DNA of 64,000 nucleotides, taken from the NCBI GenBank assembly GCA_035048495.1, contig CM068553.1:15501190-15565189 (forward strand), written 5' to 3'. The stretch is from Euptelea pleiosperma. Its lineage: Eukaryota > Streptophyta > Magnoliopsida > Ranunculales > Eupteleaceae. Position numbers and translations under genes: made by a program. The notes under the pieces are model-generated. The model was not told the DNA's origin. It did not search any database and saw nothing but the letters and a program-made list of their open reading frames with translations. Position 1 is the stretch's first letter. Each line of letters starts with the position of its first letter. This document shows positions 38,601 to 49,759 of the stretch, piece by piece.

Positions 38601-39704
38601 TTAAAATCAATCCATGAAAATGACTCCAATCCAACGCTTTGTAAGTCATCCGGATCAGGATCGGCCATCTCAACCCAGACAAAGTGGGACTCCTTTGTGA
38701 AACAGTGATCTCGGGGGGCGGGACAAAGCTTGGTTTAGATCGGATTGGTGCGATCCATCCCGATCCCGATCGGCCAAGACTTTGAACAATGACTCATTAT
38801 TTGGTTCTAGAAAATAAACAAGTTAATTACCTTGGCATCCTTGGGGGAAATAAGGGTTCCCGTGGTAACCATCGTTGCATGAACACCAATATCCATAGCT
38901 ATTGGTGGAGTTAAAACATTTGCTACCTGATCTGCTACAAGCATAGGAGTCACCTCTTTGAGCTTCTTCGCATGTTTCGTTCCCAATTGCCCAGTCTAGC
39001 GTCACCGGAATCATAGTTGTATTGAAGGTACCATTAGCGGATAGATCCGATACTTTGAAAACGAAACTATAATAATCAGCTAGGAAGGCAAAGCTGCAGC
39101 GGTTGTATTCCATGAAGTTAGAGTAGTTGTATCTGCTATTGAGACTGGTGTTAAACGTCTGAAGTCCGTAGGGAATGTCGACCTGGCAACAACCATTACC
39201 GGAGCAAGTATCCTCTGCCACAGGTATGTGGTTGACGCAAAACGACATGCACCCGCTCTGGAAGTCTTGCGCACCGAAGAATGCGAGGGTGTCACAACCA
39301 ATGGCCGTGAAACTGTTGTTGTATGAATAGACGAAAGGGGTTTCCGTTAAATCGGGCCAGGCCAAGGACCTTGGATTGGCAAGTCTCACCCCCCGCGAGT
39401 CATAACAATCGCTAACATACTTACCATTGATGACAAGATAACCGTCCTGTAATATATTTAGAATCTCAAAGTTAGGAGTACCTAGGGAAGGTTTGTTGCC
39501 GTCACATGTTATACTGTATCCGGCATCCATAAAGCATCCTTCTCCGATGCCGAATGGGTAGGGAATGCTCACGTTTCCGCATGTTTCTTGGCAACCGGGC
39601 AAGACCTGATCAGATGATATTGTCGATATTATGGCAGTTGCGGGTAACAAGACTAGAAGAAGCAAAAGCAATTGAGGAAATGTGGCTCCCCTTCTTTCTT
39701 TCAT
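35640..39704 (-). CDS. Wall-associated receptor kinase-like protein (three exons)
   Basis: Predicted exons are 39704-38831, 38064-37894 and 36817-35640 on the minus strand, all with GT-AG junctions and a preserved frame, giving 740 residues, normal for this family. Residues 1-30 form a signal peptide. From about 36 a galacturonan-binding WAK domain follows ([19 protein letters not shown]), with a Cys-rich WAK-associated part to 291. Exon 2 encodes a calcium-binding EGF module starting DINEC. Exon 3 opens with a transmembrane helix (about 349-367), then an intracellular Ser/Thr kinase: Gly loop GQGGYG at 425-430, VAIK lysine 446, HRD 541-543, DFG 561-563 and LDPEC. The HRD arginine makes it an RD kinase. 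Members of this family sit in the plasma membrane, bind cell-wall pectin and signal in growth or defence; the ligand here is unknown. An AT-rich TATA-like run lies about 70 bases upstream. Confidence 0.9.
37103..37415. repeat. MITE-like insertion in kinase intron 2
   Basis: The inverted ends GAGGACTCTCATGG (37107-37120) and CCATGAGAGTCCTC (37398-37411) bracket about 310 bases of non-coding sequence inside the second intron. No target duplication is obvious, so class is unassigned. Confidence 0.55.
37533..37694. repeat. Foldback MITE in kinase intron 2
   Basis: Long inverted arms, including CATGCGCCAGGGCCG on the left and CGGCCTGGCGCATG on the right, plus ACCAAACAAAACGGC and its complement, form a hairpin of about 160 bases with a short loop. 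The ends are approximate. Confidence 0.65.
38150..38690. repeat. Interspersed repeat in kinase intron 1
   Basis: Much of this intron matches the element at 60340-60600: ATGGATG(T)GTGGCCAATCCC, AATCAGCC.GATTAGTGATTTC and CATGAAAATGACTCCAATCCAA. It is therefore a shared dispersed repeat and not exon. Its outer ends are not clear here. Confidence 0.5.
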
Positions 39705-39773
39705 CTTTTTGTTGTGTTAGAAAGGAGGTTGATAGTACAACATAACTCACATGGGGGGTTGTAGGGCAGACCC

Positions 39774-39774
39774 C

Positions 39775-39816
<42 letters not shown>
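39774..39816 (-). promoter_or_regulatory. AT dinucleotide run in the kinase promoter
   Basis: This is an uninterrupted (AT)n tract of about 40 bases beginning some 70 bases upstream of the kinase start codon. It can supply the TATA element for the minus-strand gene. A second, shorter (AT)n run lies near 39970. Confidence 0.5.
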
Positions 39817-39819
<3 letters not shown>

Positions 39820-39820
<1 letters not shown>

Positions 39821-40531
39821 ACAAAGGCTTTACATCCTAATTTATATCCTACCTGACGCATCATGCCAAAAACTATGTTATCCAGCTCTTCACGAAGAGG
39901 AGGGAAGAAAACAATACAATCAACATCATGGCAACGGGTAGACAGCATCAGCAACTCTATTAATTTCTCTATATATATATATGATGGGGATCTAGGGATT
40001 GGCCAAACATCCATATGGGTCAGCGTCATCTCAAAGTGGGCCATGTAGCTCATAATGTGGGCCGTCATGGTGAGCGGTCAGCGAGTTTTACTTCTCCTAG
40101 TATTACACGCACCAATGCAGGAACTAAAAAAATCAGATATAATGTCAACGGAGGGTTAATCAAGTCATGTTTTAAAAATGACGAACGGTTTGAATAAGTC
40201 AAATGGGGTATTTTTTATCGTTTTTTTCAAGAGGAGATGCAAAACTATCCAAATTTAAATTCAGTGTTTGAAATGACTTTAATTCTTAAGTAGATAATTT
40301 AATTGTGACGATGGTTAGGAACTTATAAGTATCGTCCAAACAGATAGGTCAGGATGTGGCTAACCTAATAGGCAGCTGCTCGTACCTTAAATTTGAATCG
40401 TCAGATTGGTTGTCATAATCAGGCCAGAATTGGAGCAATATGCTTGATCTACTGACCCCTCCATCATCGTTCTAGGGGTTGAACATTAACTTGTGATGTG
40501 GAGAGATGCTCATCAAAGTTTTTCTCCAATT
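39820..40531. other. Gene-free interval with dispersed repeat pieces
   Basis: The stretch 40000-40090 (AAGTGGGCCATGTAGCTCAT and flanking GCGGTCAGCG) belongs to the same dispersed repeat as 57900, 60020 and 60620. I see no gene. Confidence 0.4.
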
Positions 40532-40663
40532 GAAGGTATATATACCAGCTTGCTCAGTTGGTAAAGTTTGTGGGTGATGATACCATAGACCTGGGTTCAA
40601 AACCCGCCTTCACCAAGTTACTGATCTCCTTAAAAACAGGCTTACCTATAAAAAAAAAATGTG
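40532..40663 (+). mobile_element. tRNA-derived SINE with perfect 10-bp target duplication
   Basis: The head contains a Pol III A box (TGCTCAGTTGGTAAAG) and B box (GGTTCAAAACC) in tRNA-like spacing. A short unrelated body ends in an A run. The duplication TTCTCCAATT occurs at 40522-40531 and 40664-40673, exactly bracketing the element. SINEs borrow LINE enzymes for mobility; no LINE is visible nearby. Confidence 0.82.
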
Positions 40664-41174
40664 TTCTCCAATTCAGTAGATTAAGAATTCAGATCCTGTA
40701 CTCGAGGGTATTGGGTTAATTAATTAACCAACTCCCACTCTTCCAAATCACCTCGTACCCCATGGTTTGAGGACTAGAAAGAAAATATAAAATCTAATTT
40801 TAAAGACTGGTACGTGGCATGAAAAATCTTAGAGCGTGCCATGTGGCTCATAAAAAAGTACGTCATCAAGGATTTATTCGTCTCCCACTTTTCTTTTTTT
40901 TCTTTTTTCTTTTTTTTTGGCGGTGGGTGGCCGTGTCCCGCCCACCTAACATATGTAAAGAAAGAAAAAGATATGGACTTGGTCGATCAAAAGAGAAAAA
41001 TAAAATACACTATTTGTATGGACTCCATTCCTTGGATGACCATCCAATATGGAGATGGTATTCTCTACATATAGCGTTGGGTAACTTACCTATCACCGGC
41101 AAAAAATAAATAGTTGGCAAGGCGCAGGACACTTTAAAACGGTCTTATTGCAATAAAAAATAGTTGGCAACTGG

Positions 41175-41270
41175 GCGGAGCTTCAGATGTCGATGTTATG
41201 ATAGTTGCTGGTAACACGGGTAGATGAAGCAAAAGCAATTGGGGAGCTGTGGATCCACTTCTTTCCTTCA
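41175..41270 (-). pseudogene. Fragment of wall-associated kinase exon 1
   Basis: From the ATG at 41270 the minus strand encodes about 30 residues beginning MKERSGSTAPQLLLL, clearly the signal-peptide region of the kinase at 39704 ([15 protein letters not shown]). The similarity, including some upstream leader, stops after about 90 coding bases. It is a truncated gene copy about 1.5 kb upstream of the intact one. Confidence 0.75.
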
Positions 41271-41774
41271 TCTCTTTCTTATGTGTTCAACAAGTGCGAT
41301 TTCATTCCTTTATATAGGAAGCCGATAGGATTAAGAAAGAACTATGAAGTAATTGCTCGCAGATTTCTCTTTTTTGGTCTTCTTGTACTAATTCGTAGAT
41401 GTTCTTGTTATTTGTTATTGTGGAGCACTTTACCCGTGGAGCTGTGGAGGACATTAAAATGGACTACTTGGCACTCAATCGGGCTTCTCTGGACCATTAA
41501 TTATTGATGACAATTCGATGGACCTATACACCACAAATCAGCCTGATTGGTGATCTCTACCCATTGGACTTTAACATTTTTTATGGGGTGACTTCTAGGC
41601 GTTGGAATTGAACTTTATTTTATATACCTAACTGAATGAATTGAGATAATCATTAAGGCTCATTTTTGGCGTATAGGTTCACCAAGTGGTAGACCATTCA
41701 TTCATGAGTCAGTGGGCCAGAAAGCACGAGCCATCTGGCACATTTACGTGCACTCCACAGTTACATAGGGAAAA
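41271..41774. other. Gene-free interval with dispersed repeat
   Basis: From 41530 to 41760 it carries the dispersed repeat with AATCAGCCTGATTGGTGATC and a TTCACCAAGTGGTAGACCA-type end. The left limit of the CACTA remnant is hidden somewhere before 41775; no CACTACA terminus is visible. Confidence 0.4.
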
Positions 41775-42417
41775 ATGCTCCTGAGTCGAGTTGACTTATT
41801 CTTCCAAACCCATCTTAGAAAAGACGAGTTGCCAGTTGATTCTACATCTGCTGATATCATGGTACGTAAGATATCTATTTTAAATAAAAATATAATTATC
41901 TTCTACTAACTAATTTGTTTTGAATGCAGTCTAAATTTAGGGAGCTTTCATAGAGTCAAGTGTCAGAGAGTGGTGAGAGTTCTACTCTCGCACTTACAGC
42001 TGACGAGATTTATACCAGACTGATGCCCCTAGAGCGACATGGACGAGTACGCGGCTTTGGTTTAGGCCCGACGCCGACTTCGGTCTTTGGCTCATCATCT
42101 AGCTCATCCACTTTCAATTATAAGGCTCTTCAAAATGAGTTCCAACAGATGCAAGAGCAAATGTAGAAGATGCAGGAGCAGATGCAAAAACAGGAGGAGA
42201 TGCATCGGTAAGCCCAATCCCAGATGCAGGAGCAAATGCAGCAGCAAGTGAGTAGGATGGTGCAAGAGCAGATGGTTGTATTTTTTTGCTCCATTAAATC
42301 ATCTAACATACCGCCTCCGAGCCAAGACCAGCATCAGTCCGACGACGGAAATGATGATCAGGTACATCTATATTTATGAGATATGATTGTTGTATTTAAA
42401 TACTCAAAATGAGATTT

Positions 42418-43510
42418 TAAGTTAAGTCAAATTTAGGACCTCGACGTCCAAATCGGGTAAACAAGGTCCAAATCTCCCAAAATTTGTTACAACACTTTTA
42501 TTGTGTTGAAACAAATATGCTGGAAGAGACGGGGTAAAAAATAGATGTCCGATTAGGAATCTGTAATCAGTTATAGGTTTAAGCATTTACAAGTTTTAAG
42601 TTTTGTCAAATTTAGGACCTCGACGTCCAAATCGGGCAAACGAGGTTCGAATCTCCTGAAATTTGTTACAACATTTCTACTGTGTTGAAACAAATATGCT
42701 GGAAGAGACGGTGTAAAAAATAGATGTCCGGTTAGGAATCTGTAGTCAGTTATAGGTTTAAGCATTTACAGGTTTTAAGTCAAATTTAGGACTCCGACGC
42801 CCAAATTGAGCAAACGAGGTTCGCAGCTCCCGAAACCTGTTACAACACTTCTATTGTGTTGAAACAAATATGTTGGAAGAGACGGGGTAAAAAATAGATG
42901 TCCGGTTAAGAATTTATAGTCAGTTATAGGTTTAAGCATTTACAAGTTTTAAGTTAAGTCAAATTTAGGACTCCGACGCCCAAATCTGACAAACGAGGTC
43001 CGAATCTCCCGAAACCTATTACAACACTTCTATTGTGTTGAAACAAATATGTTGGAAGAGACGGGATAAAAAATAGATGTTCGGTTAGGAATCTGTAGTC
43101 AGTTATAGGTTTAAGCATTTACAAGTTTTAAGTTAAGTCAAATTTAGGACCTCGACGTCCAAATCGGGCAAACGAGATCTAAATCTCCCAAAATTTGTTA
43201 CAACACTTCTATTGTGTTGAAACAAATATGCTGGAAGAGATGGAGTAAAAAAGAGATGTCCGGTTAGGAATCTATAGTCAGTTATAGGTTTAAGCATTTA
43301 TAGGTTTTAAGTTAAGTCAAATTTAGGACTCCGACGCCCAAATCGGACAAACGAGGTCCAAATCTCCAAAAACCTGTTACAACACTTCTATTGTGTTGAA
43401 ACAAATATACTGGAAGAGACGGGGTAAAAAACAGATGTCCGGTTAGGAATCTATAGTTAGTTATAGGTTTAGGAATTTACAGGTTTTAAGTTAAGTCAAA
43501 TTTAGGACTC
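42418..43510 (+). repeat. 179-bp tandem repeat, left block (about 6 copies)
   Basis: AAATTTAGG recurs at 42429, 42608, 42782, 42961, 43140, 43319 and 43498, giving a period of 179 bp (one copy 174). The block sits in the last intron of the CACTA gene and is interrupted at 43510 by the LTR element. Confidence 0.93.
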
Positions 43511-46215
43511 TGATATTCGCTTAAAAGTGCGTATTTTCCACTGTTATCTTCTAAGCGTTTTCACACTCTCCTACGTTAAAATGCTCTATTTATCTACTTT
43601 TCTACGTAAGAGTCTCTTTTGTTGCGTAGAACACACTTTTCTGGACGAAATTGTATATTTGCATCCATTAAACACATTTTTGAAAGTCTAGACATTGAGT
43701 CATTCTGATAGAGTCTCATTACGCGCTTCTTCTATCGTAGGAAACCCCGATGGGACAATTCTCGAGACTTGCGAACCCACATCGATCAGGAAAGCCCATT
43801 ATCAAAGCTTAAAGAGCCCACATGCTGTGACTAGAAGATATGGGCCAAATATGGGCTGAATAAGAGGACCAAAAGGCCGGCCCAAAGAACGAAGAGAGTA
43901 GGAGAGCCAATGACCAAAAGACGGACTAAAGCGTTTAAAGCCACATGAGTCAGCAAGGAATGATAGTCTACTCTACTGGAGAAGCGTGAGGATGGTCACA
44001 GTGAAGACTAGGGTTCCAGACCCTCTGCCAATACTTTTATCTCCATTTTCTGATACTTTCTCTCTCATCTCTCCTTATTCTCTCTCTCTCTTCATCTTTC
44101 GGTCCTCGAATCTACTGACCTAACCCCAGAACTCCTGTCCATCGGCTCTATCTCATCTCCCTTAGCTTTCTGACCGTTGGATCTTCCATCGGACCATTGG
44201 ATCTTCCATCAGACCGTTGGATCTCTCTAGATCCGTCGATCTACCAATCTGGGTCCCAATCAAGTCACCATCCATCCGATCGCCATCAGAATGTCTGTCA
44301 CATCATCTTGTGAGACGATGGACATCATCAGTCCATGTGGGCCAGTAGCCGGGCCCATCATCATTGACCCGCTGTCCGACCAGTTAGTGGACCCCGTGAA
44401 TTTCAAAATAATTTTAATTAAATTTTAAAAAATGGGGGGTCCACTAAATGGGGACATTCCCCAAAGAAGAGTGATGTTTTACTTAAAAAAAAAAAATATA
44501 TTTTTCATATTTTTTTATTTTCAAAAAATACCCTATTTCCATTAATGGAAATAGGGAGCTTTAAAATGAGAAGGAGAGGGGTTCGTTCGAACCCTAATCC
44601 CCCTCCTTTCTACTCCTTTCTCTCCCCCTATCAATCCCGCACGGATCCCTTCTCTTCTTCATTCCCTTTCTTCTTCTTCTTCTTCTTCTTGATTTCGCCG
44701 GAGTTGTAGAACTCCGGCCGCTTCTTCTTCTCCTTCTTCTTCTTCGTCCTCTTCTTCTTCTTCTTCTTCTTCTTCTTCTTCTTCTTCACCACCGTCTGTA
44801 CGCTCCTTCCACGCATCACCACCTCCTTCACGGCTTGCAAGAGAGCAAGCCGTTAGTTCCGCCCTCCGATCAACACACCTGCAACACACTCCAACGCTCT
44901 AGGGGCACCACCTCTTCACTCTTCAAGTGCAGCACGTTGCTGCAACCTCCCCCAGCAGATCGGTTGCCCCCAACGTTCCATTTGCCATTGCTGGCCGGAC
45001 CTGCAACTCCGGCCAGCTCTTCTCCTCCTCACTGTTGCGTCTTCACCAGCGTACACCTCCATCACTATCTAGATTATCACGACCCTCGTCTCCAGCAGGT
45101 AAGGATCTCAGTCTTCTCCTTATTCCTCTTCTTCTCCTCTTCTCTTCTTCTTCTTCTTCATCACCCCCACTGGAGTTGCAGACCTACAACTCCGGCTTGC
45201 CGTTTCAGGCGTCTCTATCAGCCGTTCCTCCATCACTGGCAGCACGGGATCCTCCCTTGGAGATCCACGGCCAACCCGTCCATTAGTTGGGCATCCAAGC
45301 TGGCGCCACAGTCACAAGAGGAGCCATCTATTTCCACTTCAACCACCGTTTTTTTTAAAAAAAAAAAAAAGAAAAGAAAAGACGAGAAGAGAAAAGAGGA
45401 AGGAGGAGGAAGACGTCCTCTCTCTCCCTTACTGCCAGCTACATCCCATCATCCTCCATTGTTGCCGGAGTTGCAGGTCTGCCACTCCGGCGTTAATGGT
45501 GCCGCACCCCAGTTTTGCAAGCCATCTCTCCATTCAACCATCACCGCCCCACACCACAAGCTATCTGCCCATGATCTTTTGCTCCTCTTCATCCTCACAA
45601 TAGACCTGCTACTGGTCTACTTTCATGCACCATTCACAAGCCTCCCCTTACTTGCAAACCATCGAATCACTATCATCATGATCGAGCAAGGCCGGACAAC
45701 CACCATCTCATCCATCACCATGGGCCGACCTTCTCTCATGCCCACGGTAAGATAAAAAGGTGGTCACTTTTCACCCTCTCTCTAGTTTCTCTCTCTCTTC
45801 TTTCACCTTCTCTCTCTAACCATCTCTTTTCTCTCTCTAAAAAAGCCTCCCATCTCATCTTCTCTCTCTATCTATTCTTTTTCTAGTTTCTCTCTCCATT
45901 CTTCACTTTCTCTCTCTACCCTAATCTCTTTTAATGCTTTCTAGTTTAATTAATTTTATCTGATTTGCATTGTAAAAGACAAGCTCAGTTAAATAAAGAT
46001 GATTTAAGTGTGATTGTTTTACATTCTCTGCAATGTTTTTCGTCATTTCATGTGTTTTTATTGCGCTAATCCAACTAATCCCGAGTGCGGATCGACATCC
46101 GACACGAGCCACTGTGCAAAATTACCCATTTTACAGGTTAAATGTCTCGGATCAATTAAAAATGTGTTGAAGTTAGGGTTTCCGTAACCAACGACGCGGA
46201 AAAACCCTACTTTCA
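43511..46215 (+). repeat. 5' LTR of the forward element
   Basis: It is 2705 bp. U3 carries short tandem repeats around GACCGTTGGATC (44174-44226). A TTTAAAA core-promoter-like motif lies near 44561, just before TTCGTTCGAACCCTAATCC. A long TTC run (44667-44790) follows, with hairpins near 44698-44718, 45170-45195 and 45465-45490, and a possible splice donor CAG/GTAAGG at 45097-45102. Confidence 0.9.
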
Positions 46216-46217
46216 AA

Positions 46218-46235
46218 TGGCGCCGTTGCCGCTCG
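46218..46235 (+). other. Primer binding site
   Basis: TGGCGCCGTTGCCGCTCG lies two bases after the LTR end, where reverse transcription of LTR elements is primed by a tRNA 3' end. The same sequence sits in the reverse copy at 16421-16436. This PBS type is the one I associate with plant Ty3/gypsy Athila/Tat-type elements; the exact tRNA was not checked. Confidence 0.75.
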
Positions 46236-48010
46236 GGTGTTCGGGAGTGCGAAAAAGGACGTAAAGACGGAATTGGAAAGTTACTGAAGCGAAAAGCTGC
46301 TCAATTTGGACAGCCCGACCTTTTCGGGAAACTTTCTATTTTTGGTTTTTAGTGATTTTTAGCAATTTTTAAATTACTATTTTTAATGCCTTGGAAGGCC
46401 GAGTGCAAAGTTGTAATAATTTAGGAATTTTACTGCTTTCCAAATAACTGCTAGATCTTGTTCTAGGGTTTTTTAGAAACCCTAGATTAAGTGGAAATTA
46501 CCAAAAAAATAATAAAATCAAAATTTAAAAAATTAGGGTTTTATATTCTGCAGATTTTTAGAAATCACCAATCAAGGATTTGCGATTTTTGGAAAGATTC
46601 CAAAATCTTAAAACTCTGCTTAATTAGGGTTTCCCCTCTTAGAAGTTTCCTCTTTAGAAGCATTTCTATCTTTAGAAATCTTTCGAATTTGGAAAGTCTG
46701 CAAAAGGAAACACCCCAAATCTAGCAGAATTTCAATTTTGGGAAATTTCCCAAAATTGTAAGGGATCTCGCAATCAAATCTTTCTTTGAAGATCTCCACA
46801 GTTCGGAAAACATTCCAATCTAGATATTTTCCAATCTGGGACTTCCTAAATTTTAACCCATCTCGAATTTGGAAATTAATTCAAAAACTTGCCTAAATCC
46901 AGTGCTTGTTCAGTGAACCCTAAAGAGGCAAGGATCTTCCAAATAGTATCCCAAATACCTAGACCGTGCGATCTAACTGTTTCTGCAGGAACACTATCCA
47001 GTGTGGGTAGGGAGCGAAAGCTCAAAGAAGTGGAGTCGGGCCCAAGCCCATTAGGATACCCCTCCCTAACCCACGGAGGCGACCCCGTAGCGTGGCCCAC
47101 GGGAGGTAAGTCTCTATCCTCGCCTTGAGTGCGATACAGAGCAATTTGGGTGAATCATTGCCGCTTGTCTATTTGCTTTCGCATACATATTATTTGACTT
47201 GCGTGGCATGGCCGTTAATAATTGAACATTAATCGAGCAGACCCAGCTCTTTTACAACTGGTGGGATTTCATCGCCCACCTCATCACTCCAGCTGAAATT
47301 GATCCCCAGGATCCATCTATAATAAAAAGAATCAAGAAGTAGAGCCAATTAGCCCGGTGTTCGAGGAAAAATCCACACAAAGCGAACCCACTTAACATCC
47401 AATCGAAATAAGACCACGAGCGCGGGTCCCTGTTGTCTAACACACCCATAAGTCCCTGCTACTCAAGTACACTGAGCTCGACGTGGCATCTTGGACTATT
47501 CGGCGGTTAGTTGCGTGTGGACTAGGAACACGCACCAACCCTAGCTTAACCCGAGGGAACACTCTTCTTATACACTTGACCAATCCGGTTAGTCTGGGAC
47601 GTACTTAAGACAGCCATTGTGCCGCACGTCTGTCTAGGCTTCGGATTGCCTTGTTGTTGACTAGAGTTAGTACTAAAGGATTCGCTCTGAAGAGTGTAGC
47701 CTGGTGAGAACCTCTGAGTGCATACAGTTAGTCCGGCGGCTAAAAGATAAACCAGTGGTCCGCCCACTGTCATAATCTACTCTAACCCCAAAACTAACAA
47801 GATAATGCCTAAAATATATCCTGATTGTTTAGAATAGGATTATCTGTGCTTGGTGTGCATCATTTAGAATCACTACTCCAGCGTCTCCTTTTGGCAACTT
47901 TTTGCCAAATCTTGGGCTTGCTTTTTCAAGTAGAAGCCCGGTTGGACCTGTCCTAACCTTTTACTGACTCGATCTGAGAGTTAGTCCACCGTACCCCTCT
48001 ATCGCCTCTA
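46236..48010 (+). other. Leader between PBS and ORF of the forward element
   Basis: It is AT-rich at first. It then holds a candidate internal exon between a TTTCTGCAG acceptor (about 46981-46989) and a GGAG/GTAAGT donor (about 47106), both conserved in the reverse copy. A TTGGCAA/TTGCCAA hairpin lies at 47891-47908. No gag-like frame is present. The opposite-strand frame at 47252-47449 mirrors the one at 15200-15433 and has no known domain. Confidence 0.55.
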
Positions 48011-49759
48011 ATGGCAGATGAACGGCCTCTGTATGAGACCTACTACAGTTTCTGTGAGAATCAAGGTGATCACTCTCAACAATGGTATGACAATTCTGCG
48101 TATCATCATGATACTCCAGTCTCGCACATTTCTACAGGGTATGATAATCACCGAGATCCGGAGTACAATTCTGTACTCCAAGAGCTTAAAAATTCAGTCT
48201 CTGCCCTTCGTGCCGCAGTCCAGCAACCTGTGTACCATTCCCAGTCTGTAGGATATTACCATCCTATCCAGCAAGATGTCTGTCCCTTTCCATCTCCAAT
48301 GCAGACCTCCTATGACAACACTTATTATCCGGATAATAGGAGTCACCATAACTTTGGTTGGGAACAGTCTGCTATCCCACAGCAACTGCAGCAGGATAAT
48401 TATCCTTCCGGGTTCCATCAACCCAATGGAGAGTATGACTGGCAATACTCGCAATCCTAGTACCCGTCATATCCACAGAATGATTATTCTGATCAACAGT
48501 GGGCCCCTCAGGACTTTTAGAGTCAGCAACTAGTCCCAGACTCCACTTTGCCTTACAACTTTCATACCCAATCGGACTACAATCAAGAGTTGGCACCTCA
48601 GCTCCCCTTGGCTGAACCGCCTCCGTTGGCTACTAAACCCGGTCTAGAGGACCTTCTCTCTCAGTACATTCCCCAGCAACAACAATTTTTCCAAGGTCTA
48701 GAGCACCAACAAAAGCAATCTATGGAAAGCTTCAAGCAACGTCTAATTCAATTAGAAAATGAGAAAGAGGAAGTCAACTTCACTAGCCCACCAGTAGCTT
48801 ATCCTGAGGAGAATGATATGGCCACTATCTATAATGAGGAGTCGCACAATTGGACCAAGTACTAGAATTGCCAGGATGAAATTGCAATTGTACCCACCCT
48901 TAGATCGAGCCAGACTATTGAGGAACTAGTGTATCCATCTTCGGTGCCTTTAAAGGCACCACATCCTGAACCTACCTCAGAGCAACCTATTTCTCAATCT
49001 CCCACTGCTGCTTCTAACCTGGACCTTGAAGATGATCTTCATGACACTAAGCTGTGTCTCGATTGTAGGATCCCAACTGTCATTGATCTACCGTTCCTCC
49101 CCACCTCCTTTGGATTGTGCAACATTAGTGATGAACCCGAGTCGCAATCTTTGGTGCCCTTAACAGCACCAACTTCTGGACCGAGCACAGAGATACCCAT
49201 GTCCATCTCTATCTCTGATGCAGACATTCCTACCGTAGAACCGTGTCTAGAATATGAGACTCCCGCTGTCCTGGACCTATCGATCCCCACCGAGGAGGAA
49301 CATATTGAATGTAGGGATTGGAACATCCCTCTCAAATTAGAAAACATCGAGGGAGAGGTCAACCGTTTTCACTCGTCACCCTACGTCGATGTTGTTGATG
49401 AACCATATGTCATGGAGAGTCTAATTCAGGACTCTCTCGAGGCTAAATTATCCAAGTGTCAAGAACACTTTGAGTTTGACTTCATCTCGGAGTCCAACAA
49501 TTCTGGTATTACTGATCTGCAGGAGTCTGCTCCATTCAGATACATTCCTGCAAAACTCACTGAGTTTGCGGCTCTGCTAACCATGCTCAGAGAACCCACT
49601 CCTACTCCTGTCCTCTCAGTTTTTACTGAGAAGTTTCAATCCCTCCCTACTCAACTACACACTTTTGTAGGGCTACTCAGAGAACTTACTGTCCTTCTCT
49701 CAGTCTACACTGAGAAAGACCTGTTCTACACAGGTATACCTAGACAAGGGATAGGATAA
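48011..49759 (+). pseudogene. Long ORF of unknown function in LTR element, forward copy (three TAG stops)
   Basis: I do not recognise the product. One frame of 582 codons runs from the ATG at 48011 to the TAA at 49759, broken only by TAG codons near 48459, 48518 and 48863. At each of these the reverse copy has CAG. The N-terminal third is Tyr/Gln/Ser-rich (start MADERPLYETYYSF) and is followed by a Gln-rich segment. Next comes an acidic, Pro-rich middle with VYPSSVPLKAPHPEP and a related VPLTAP repeat. The C-terminus has about two copies of the REPT...SVFTEK..SLP repeat against three in the reverse copy. Reading-frame retention between two separate insertions suggests the protein was made by the parental elements. 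There are no zinc-knuckle, protease, RT or integrase motifs. It may be a diverged gag-like or trans-acting protein; this is speculation. Confidence 0.75.

Noticed and set aside
40532..40610. Functional tRNA gene
   Set aside because: The A and B boxes are present but the acceptor and anticodon stems do not pair properly, and the unit has an A-tail and target duplication, so it is a SINE.
42418..43510. Regularly spaced repeats suggesting a CRISPR-like array
   Set aside because: The period is 179 bp with no distinct short repeat/spacer division and the context is a plant CACTA intron. It is an ordinary tandem repeat.
45100..45755. Long Ser/Leu/Pro/Thr-rich frames in the hairpin-rich LTR part (also 53083-54012, 26262-26930, 22468-23136, 19583-20499)
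   Set aside because: They arise from CTTCTT and CACCAC compositional bias, differ between LTR copies and overlap several other open frames. They are not supported as proteins.
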